DNA of 64,000 bases, taken from assembly GCA_027943335.1 (NCBI GenBank), contig BSBK01006386.1, positions 186,001 to 250,000 on the forward strand, written 5' to 3'. This DNA is from Chamaecyparis obtusa (Eukaryota; Streptophyta; Pinopsida; Cupressales; Cupressaceae). Below the pieces are notes generated by a model. That model made no database searches, was not told the DNA's origin, and worked only from the letters and a program-made list of their open reading frames with translations. The number at the start of each line of letters is the position of its first letter. Positions within the stretch are counted from its first letter, which is position 1. The position numbers were made by a program, and so were the translations under genes. Shown here in pieces: positions 56,831 through 64,000 of the stretch.

Positions 56831-57739
56831 TAATGGTGTTGAAATTATAGCTTATGATGGAACTAACTATGTAAAAGGAAATGTACCTTCATAGAATTAG
56901 TAATGACTAATAAATGAAATAGAAACTAAAATAAACCACAATATAGCAACTATTTAGCAAATGAAAGATTAATTAAGCATCCTATGGCTCTCTATCTAAG
57001 AGTGTTAATGTGAAGCTCTCAGCAAGCTACCATTAATGACAGTCCTAGAATGAGAAATGATAATGATAAACAAGCTAAATTTTTCCATTCCAAAGCAAAT
57101 ACAACTAATTAGCCTTAATTTTCCTTTCTAGCTATAAAATGCAAGAGCTTCTATGCAATTCTCAGATGTGTGGTTATGAATTATGATTGATTTTGGTCTT
57201 CCTTTTATAGATTTATGCAAGGTTAGGGGGTGTAGTTGAGTTGATCATGATTAAGCCTTGGTTGAGTCTTTGGTTCCACACTTTGAAGATAATGCAAAGC
57301 TTATGTCCTCAAAGCTTGGGACAAGTAGACAAGATGGATGGACAAGATTCTCTTTCACTTTGAGTGATTGAGATTGAATTTGGCTTGATCCATGTGAATG
57401 TATTTCCTCAAATCCTATTGGTTGATTGAACTTCCTCCCCTTTTGCATTGTTGAGAGAAATTAGGATTTATTAATTTATTTAAATTGATTTATTTAGCCA
57501 TGTACCCCTTGAATGGGTTGAATTTGATTTAATTCAAAACTATACAATTAATAGAATTAATTGCACTTTGATTTGATTTCACTTGATTAAAATGCTCTCA
57601 ATTTTGATTTATCTTGAATTAAAGCTTGATTTTAATTTTGATTGGCTAAATTTTTTATCTGAATCAATTCCTTTGATCTTGTCCTTGATTTTCATTGATT
57701 TTCTTTTATTTGTTACTTAATTGTCTTTGTCCATTTTTA
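56831..57739. other. Non-coding region, possible 5' UTR/LTR of the Tat-like element
   Basis: AT-rich, with no open frame of note. TTTTATAGATTTATGCAAGG near 57,206 is TATA-like. I could not match it to any sequence near 29,096-30,675. Confidence 0.3.
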
Positions 57740-58970
57740 GGTGATTAAAAATGCCCCTCTTTGAGTTGACATACGAAGCATGTTGATTCAAAGAAAAATT
57801 TGATTTTGCTGATGATATGTCTTGATTCTGTCGATGGTTGATCTTTGATGTTCATTTGATGTTATTCGATGATCGATTCTTGATATCTGATATGAAATTG
57901 ATGTGGTTCTGATGATGTTTGTTCAATTTATGTTGTTCTTTGATGATTGTTTGGATGATTGATGATGATTGATCCTTGATATGATGGTTGATCTGATGAA
58001 ATATTTTGATGTGACACCTGATTGTATGATATACCTTGATGTGATGCCCTATTTGATTGATTAACAAATTTTTTTTTGATAAAATATTATGCTCTGATTT
58101 TCTTATGCTGATGATGATATGATTGCATGCCCCCTCAGGAAATGAATAGAAATGATTTTAGATGATTTTGTTGAGAATGGGAAATTTTGATTTGTTTCCT
58201 GATATAGAAATTTGTAAATACCTCGATCATGAGAGAATTTGATGAGAAAAGATTTGATTGATAAGATGTTGATGCTCCAGATAAGTTGATGATGGTTTGG
58301 TATCGTTTGATGTTAATCAGAATCACTTGGTTGATGTTGATGTCAATCTAATAGGATAAGTTGATGGGTTGATATTTTTCTCTCACGATCTAGAGAGACA
58401 AAACAATGATTTTCCTTCCTCAAGTTCTAGAGTTAGTAGATTTGATGCGCTCAAGATGAGCAAATGGATGATAGGATAACTTGATTGATGTTAGATGATC
58501 ACTTGGATGATTTGACTAATTGATATTTGCTACATGATATGGAGTTGATTGGATGTTCTCATGATGCAAAATTAAGGATTGATAGAAGGGTCATCTATTG
58601 GTGTAGGTGTAGATATAGATATAGAGGATAGGATAGAGTTAGGCTACCCCTAGTTGATCAAAATGATTGATTATTGATGATTTCCTTGAGGTAGCATGGA
58701 TCATTTGATGGATCAAACATTTGATGATGTATCTTGATGATATTGATGTACCTTTGATGATCAGATTGAACATTATTTTTTTATGATGGATACTTCAGAC
58801 ATTGATGATGTTGGTCAGGACTTTGATGATATCGATAGACATTTGATGATGTTGATCAAGACTTTGATTATACATTGATGGACATTTGATGATGTATCTT
58901 GCTGATATCTTTGATCATTTTATGTATCTTGATTTGGTCTTTTGATGATGATAAATCTACCCCCTTTCTA
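57740..58970. repeat. TGATGA-rich low-complexity tract
   Basis: About 1.2 kb dominated by GATGAT, TTGATG and TTGATC words in irregular order, such as ATTTGATGATGTTGATCAAG near 58,840. It is not a clean tandem array. It lies downstream (minus sense) of the gag frame at 62,195-63,298. Confidence 0.75.
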
Positions 58971-59738
58971 TTTTTTTCTTTTTCAAATCTGTTTTCAAGC
59001 TAAGAAAGGCAAATACCTTAAATGCATTTAATCTAGGATGTATGTAGCTAACTGTCACTATTCATGATTAGGAAGCTTATTTTCATCATTGATCCTTTTG
59101 GAACATGAAATTGGTACAATCATCACTGGTTCAACCATGATGATATGAATACCTCTTTCCTCAGATTTTCATAGTGCAAGTAAATAAACAAAGAATTGAT
59201 CCCTTTCACATACAAATGTCCTTGATGATTCTTTTATGATCATGTCATTAGACAGATTTGCATACTGCTATGAATCAACCTAACAAGCACTCATGTGGAA
59301 ATCAAGAAAATATCATGTCTTTATCATCGCTCATCTAGTCCAAGACTTCATCGATTTGCTAAAAAAAAACATGATTCCAAAAATTTAGTAACACAAATGA
59401 ACATTTTGCTTTTGTTTGTAGATCCATATTTCAAAAATTTCATCCACTTTGATCCTTAGTTATGGTTAAGCTTTTTAGATTTAGATTTGATTTGATTAAT
59501 CTTTTTAGATTTTGATTTGACTTGTCAAATGTTGTTGTTTAGATCAAGTATTTGGATGTTTGAAATGTAATATTGATCAATAAGTTGAAGTGTAGCAATT
59601 TTACAATTTTGATGCAATGATTTGAGCCAATTGATGTCTATTTTGATAAGCTCATTGAACTTGGATTGGTGCCCCTAGTTTGATTTAGCAAAGATCATGC
59701 TTTGTTGGGCAATGCAACTTTTGAGTGTTTACTTAAGA
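58971..59738. other. Non-coding spacer
   Basis: No gene or clear repeat seen. Scattered TTTAGATTTTGATTTGA repeats near 59,475-59,525. Confidence 0.45.
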
Positions 59739-59970
59739 TTTGCAATATTTAGATTTTTTAGATTTTTTTGGCTTTTTAAAGATTTTTTATGTTTTTGGAG
59801 TTTTAGATATTTTTTATGTTTTTGAATTTTGGAGATTTTTGATGTTTTTGAATTTTAAATATTTTTGATGTTTTTGAATTTTAGAGAATTTTGATGTTTT
59901 TTTTGGATTTTAGATATTTTATATATTTTTTGGATTATTTGAGGAACATTTTCACTTTTTAGATTTTTTA
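59739..59970. repeat. T-rich minisatellite, about 26-bp unit
   Basis: Imperfect copies of GATTTTTGATGTTTTTGAAT plus TTTA. Its placement and composition resemble the minisatellite at 30,676-30,945, which also lies downstream of a minus-strand Tat-like coding region. Confidence 0.75.
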
Positions 59971-62194
59971 GAGATTACTAGTTCTCAAACAAGATCACAT
60001 TGAATTTGTCCCCAATGTCTAGCAAGGTATAGAACATGAAAGATGGATTTGCAAACTGATGATTCACCAATGAGTAGGCAATGATGGCTGAAGCAAGTGT
60101 GTTACCCATAGGACCATCTCCTCAAGATTATCCAAGGTAGGGAAAAATAATATCTCAATATAGGCCAATGGTGTGGTGTTGGATAGCATATGGAATAATG
60201 ACCTAGTGTCATGACAATGGTCCAAAGGAATGGACATATCAAGAGACTTTTTCTAACATTTTTTTTTTCATTTCTTTTATTTTTCAATTGGATCAAGATT
60301 AAGGGATCAATGTGGATAGGATCACACCATCATGATAAAGGGGTGGTGAAGGCTATGAGTGAATGATTTGGGATTATGGGAAGGCTTCTTAGGAATAATG
60401 AAGGTGGCTTTTGGATAAGCAAGATCATGATAAGGTAGTGTGAACACAACCAGTGAATAGGCTGATGGATAGGATAACTCATGTCAAGATACTTAATGCT
60501 CATGGATATGTTCAACCTTGTCAAGATCAAAGGTGCAAGATGTAATACAGATGCAAGTGAGATAAATGATAGAAAGATGGATGATATGATGGATTAAACT
60601 TGCCCCCAAGTGTAGAGTGCAAGAGAGAGGAATTACGCATGACACATGTTTGCCAGGTTTTCATCATGGTACTTGTCCAAGATGCCACAAGAAGTGGTTT
60701 TCACCATAGGATGGATTTCTTTACTTTTCTTTTCTTCTTCTTCTTTTTTTTCAATTTTTTTTTCTTTCAATTTTCTCTTTTTGGAGGGACTCAAGCCTAA
60801 TGCTCTTTGTATACTCCTTGATAGGGTATGATATGATGAGCCAAGGCTTCTGAAAGGTATGCTCAAAGATGTTGATATGGTGATGGAAAGGTGATATGGT
60901 GGATAAGGTAAAGGGTGGCTAAATCTTTATGCAATGGATTGGATAAGGGAAATGGAAGGATAATGAATGATATGATAATAAGTCTTTCCATTTGTGGGTT
61001 TGAAAAAGGGATTGAAAGGATAATGAATACGAGGATAAGAAGTATTATCAAGATCAACATTGATACACACCTTTAAGTGTAGTGGAATAATGGAGGAAAA
61101 ATGGGTGAGATAGCTTGATACTTTGATGTAAGAGAGGATATGGATCTTGGGATACAAGGAATCAAAATGGATGGATGTGATGGAATATGTTTGGGAGAAT
61201 GTGGAGTGGAAGCCTTTGGAAGCTTGAATGTCAACTTTGATTTTTATTTTGTGTGTAAGTCCTTCAAAAGTGACTTGGGAATCCACACTTTCTTTGTTTT
61301 TTCTTTTCTTTTGGATTCTTTAGAATGTATTTCTTTAATGAGGGATTTAGGAACCCACATTTTATTTGATTTTTCTTTTTGCTTGATGGACCTTTGTGGT
61401 CTCTTAAATATTTATTTTTTCCTTGCATTCACATGTCGATTAGATGGGACATGGTGCTCTTCATACATGAGTGGTTTCTTGGATTTCTGATTTTTATGTT
61501 ACGCATTCAAATTTCTTCCAAAAGACTCAGGATTGGGGGTTGAATAAGGTTGATATGGATGGTTTATATGGATGCTCTGATATGGAGGATTGACATGGAT
61601 AGGTGCTTGGTTTCTCAATTATGTATGTCTTTGTTGATCTTGATACATGGTAAGGTAAGGGGATGGTGGGATAGGGATGGTAGGAAAGGTTTATGGATGA
61701 ATGTAAGGGCCCAATATGGATTTGGAAGATGCATAATGTTTCAAGTTTTGGATATAGGGACCAAGGATGGATTTTGAGGATGTAGAAGGAATATGATTAT
61801 GCACAAATTGAGGTAAATGGGATGTGGGAGGGATATCAACATCTTTATTTTGAGCTGCATGGCCAAGGCTTTCATCTTTTGGATTTATCTTTGTAGGCTT
61901 ATATGTAGCTTTTATAGGAGTGACTTCGATAGTAGTAGTTGAATCTTGACATAGATATGGAGGCTTATGAAAAGTGAATTTTGGGGTACTTTGATCTTGA
62001 CAAGGATCTTTTGATAGCCTAGGAAGAATAATTTTCTTTTCATTTTCAATAAGCTCATTAGAGATGGAAAGTATATCTTGATCTTTCTTAGGATATGGGT
62101 ATGATATAGGAGGTGAAGGAATATGGGGTATTTGAGATGGAAGTGTATCTTCTTGAAAGAAATGGAAGGGTATGAAGGGTTCATAATGGGATTC
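59971..62194 (-). other. Body of the second Tat-like element without pol
   Basis: No RT, RNase H or integrase motif on either strand. A T/C-rich run lies at 60,725-60,785. Short minus-strand frames (for example 60,927-61,286) show no known domain. Confidence 0.45.
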
Positions 62195-63298
62195 TTAGGA
62201 TATGGGACTTTGGTCAAATATAGGATAAGGATGGATATTATCTTGATTTTGATCCTTCATAATACTTGTTTCTTTGCACATTTGATTAGTCTCTTGACAT
62301 GGAGACACTTCTAAGGACAATGTAGGAGTTTGGATCCGCATGAGGGATTCTTGAAGGGATGATGAATGTTCATTTGAAATAGGTACAATAGGCATTGTAG
62401 CACATGAAGTCTTGGAGTCTATAACCTTTGAAGCATGAAAGAAGTTTGTAGTAAGATGTAGGTTAGCTTGGATCTCTTTTAGAGGTAGTCCTTGAGGGTA
62501 TACATAGTCATTATGAAAAATGTTTGGATCTTTTTTTGATGGAGGAATATTGGATAGCTTTTCTTCTATATGAAATGGATGAATGGTGGAATAGGTGAAA
62601 GATATAAGAGGACCACTACTAGACATGTGTTCATAAGTTTGATCTTGCTTGACAAAAGTATCTTCATTAGATGATTCATTAGGATTTTCAATTTCAATTA
62701 AGTCATCATCAATAAGATTTTGGATTTTATGTTTCAACTCCATGCAATCTAAAGTTTCATGTTCATTAAGTCTATGATATGCACAATAGTTGCTAAAAAA
62801 GATAAAACCACATGAAGTGATTTGAGGCAACATGATGAGATCATTTTCAAGGATTTTTTCCAAGGCTGATTCATATGAAATTCCCAAAGGAGTAAATGAT
62901 CTATCCCAAGGATATTTGGATGTATTTGTGTTTCTCAAAGAGTTGTCATATGATGCATATTGTTGAGATGAGACTAATTCCTCTTGATTTCCTTGATCAA
63001 AGATGAGATTCTCTTGATATTTTGAAATAGGTTCTTCATCAAATATTGGTTTATCATTAGGATAATTTTGATCAAATATAGGGTTTTCATGATATTCTTT
63101 TTGATCAAATTTTGAATTATCAAAGATATGGTGTTCATGATATTTTTCTTGATCATAGAGGTAAGGAAACAATGTTCTTAATGAGAATTGGTTGGATAAT
63201 GTTTCCATTTCTTGAATTCTTGTGAATAGAATATTCTTTTGAATTTTTGTTGTTAATTGATTTTTGGATCTTAATGGATGTTTTCTTTTTGTAATCAA
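62195..63298 (-). CDS. Gag-like protein of a second Tat-type element, 367 aa, uninterrupted
   Basis: An open frame of 367 codons starts at ATG 63,298 and stops at 62,195. The amino-terminal third has a repeated block ending IFDQ or IFDN (KFDQKEYHENPIFDQNYPND and relatives). Then comes SFTPLGISYESALEKILEND, a gag motif, and NYCAYHRLNEHETLDCMELK with HKIQNLIDDD. The latter is a zinc-knuckle-like region similar to the one at 43,240-43,150, but here with Cys present. The C-terminal part is acidic and Ser/Thr-rich. No protease or pol follows, so it is likely a gag-only, non-autonomous derivative. The open frame is unusually long for this window, which suggests recent insertion or selection. Host function is not claimed. 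Confidence 0.6.
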   Translation of the reverse strand: MITKRKHPLRSKNQLTTKIQKNILFTRIQEMETLSNQFSLRTLFPYLYDQEKYHEHHIFDNSKFDQKEYHENPIFDQNYPNDKPIFDEEPISKYQENLIFDQGNQEELVSSQQYASYDNSLRNTNTSKYPWDRSFTPLGISYESALEKILENDLIMLPQITSCGFIFFSNYCAYHRLNEHETLDCMELKHKIQNLIDDDLIEIENPNESSNEDTFVKQDQTYEHMSSSGPLISFTYSTIHPFHIEEKLSNIPPSKKDPNIFHNDYVYPQGLPLKEIQANLHLTTNFFHASKVIDSKTSCATMPIVPISNEHSSSLQESLMRIQTPTLSLEVSPCQETNQMCKETSIMKDQNQDNIHPYPIFDQSPIS

Positions 63299-63940
63299 AG
63301 ACCTTCAATCACAATACAATAATTTTATCAATTATCATAAGAAATTATTCCAAGCAATCTACCTAAGGTCAAATTTTTCTTTTAAATGGCTCTAATGAGG
63401 TAGGCTTGCTAATTTATCAAGGATTTAGTATGGATTCCATTCAAAATGGACACTAAAATTTCATCCTCCAAGTATTTTAGGAGGATTCCCACCATCGATA
63501 TGTTGGATTTTTGTGCAATCCCATAGGACTACTTGAGGAAGTTCAAAAATCTAGTATCCTTTTTCCACACACCCCATTAAGGATGCATGAATTTTATTTT
63601 ATAGTGGGTTGGATTCTCGTGGCAAAAGCAAGTGTATCCCACTTTAGGTTGTCCCTCTCATTGGTCTTGTTAAGGAAAATTTTGGGAGGTGATCCCACTA
63701 TAGGTTATTAATTACCTCACCCACTAACTAATGAGAATCGAGTATTGCTACTCTTTTCTACAAACAAGGGGTTTTTCAATTAAGTACTGTTTGGTTTATT
63801 CCTCTAAGCTATCCAAATTACTAGATTTTGAAAGGACAAAGCCAAAATTTAAGAATGAAAATCACCAATTTTTAAGGCTTACCTTTTCTTGTAGCTAACA
63901 AAAGTTAGGGGCATTTTTGAGTTATTTCACTATAATATTT
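63299..63940 (-). other. Leader of the second Tat-like element
   Basis: AT-rich, with no open frame of note on the minus strand. It lies between a possible primer site and the gag start, so it would be the 5' untranslated leader. Confidence 0.4.
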
Positions 63941-63943
63941 GGG

Positions 63944-63965
63944 GTCAAATTTCGATGCCAATTTG
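63944..63965 (-). promoter_or_regulatory. Possible primer-binding site and LTR edge
   Basis: On the minus strand TGTCACA is followed by AATTGGCATCGAAATTTGAC. The layout, an LTR ending in CA followed by TTGGC, resembles gypsy PBS regions (TTGGCGCCG type), though the match is weak. The 5' LTR would then lie beyond 63,965, mostly outside the window. Confidence 0.3.
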
Positions 63966-64000
63966 TGACACCACTACAATTTGTGTTTTTTTTTTGTGTT

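Noticed and set aside
60600..60800. Short frames across the T/C-rich run at 60,725-60,785
   Set aside because: They are poly-Phe or poly-Lys/Glu products of low-complexity DNA with no family resemblance.

Overview
This window looks like intergenic DNA from a large, repeat-rich plant nuclear genome, most likely a gymnosperm (conifer). The reasons are AT-rich sequence, plant-type LTR retrotransposons (chromoviruses, Tat-like Ty3/gypsy, Ty1/copia) with initiator-Met-tRNA primer sites, a CACTA DNA transposon, a tRNA-derived SINE, a 5S-derived (Cassandra-like) segment, old nested insertions, and no intact host gene. The species call is inference.

Layout. 1-201 is the tail of a copia-type LTR, and 661-899 a SINE. 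3,624-9,599 is a complete but stop-riddled chromovirus (element 1). 10,432-12,575 is a decayed copy of a conserved plant protein family I know only as uncharacterised. 14,170-25,870 is a probable non-autonomous LTR element on the minus strand. A younger chromovirus (element 2, 15,074-21,377) with a perfect 5-bp target duplication sits inside it, and so does a 5S-rRNA-derived segment (about 21,913-22,020). 26,640-29,095 is a pseudogene resembling plant-mobile-domain (MAIN-like) proteins.

From about 30,950 to 56,830 one minus-strand Tat-like gypsy element was opened twice. A Ty1/copia element (31,171-38,057) landed in its integrase, and an 11.1-kb CACTA element (44,660-55,798) landed in its gag. 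In both cases the host coding frame continues across the insertion once a single target-site copy is counted. The rest, 56,830-64,000, holds a second gag-only Tat-like element with a 367-codon open frame, plus TGATGA-rich and T-rich low-complexity DNA.

The most unusual object is the CACTA element. It has 31-bp terminal inverted repeats and a GGA target duplication, but I see no transposase in it. It carries an uninterrupted antisense fragment of the ribosome-biogenesis GTPase gene NOG1, a ten-copy tandem array whose unit starts are exactly 174 bp apart, several large palindromes, and kilobase-scale internal duplications. Most in-frame stops in the retroelements sit where Gln, Arg or Trp is expected (CAG/CAA/CGA or TGG converted), the signature of methylcytosine deamination. 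None of the elements in the window appears able to move on its own.
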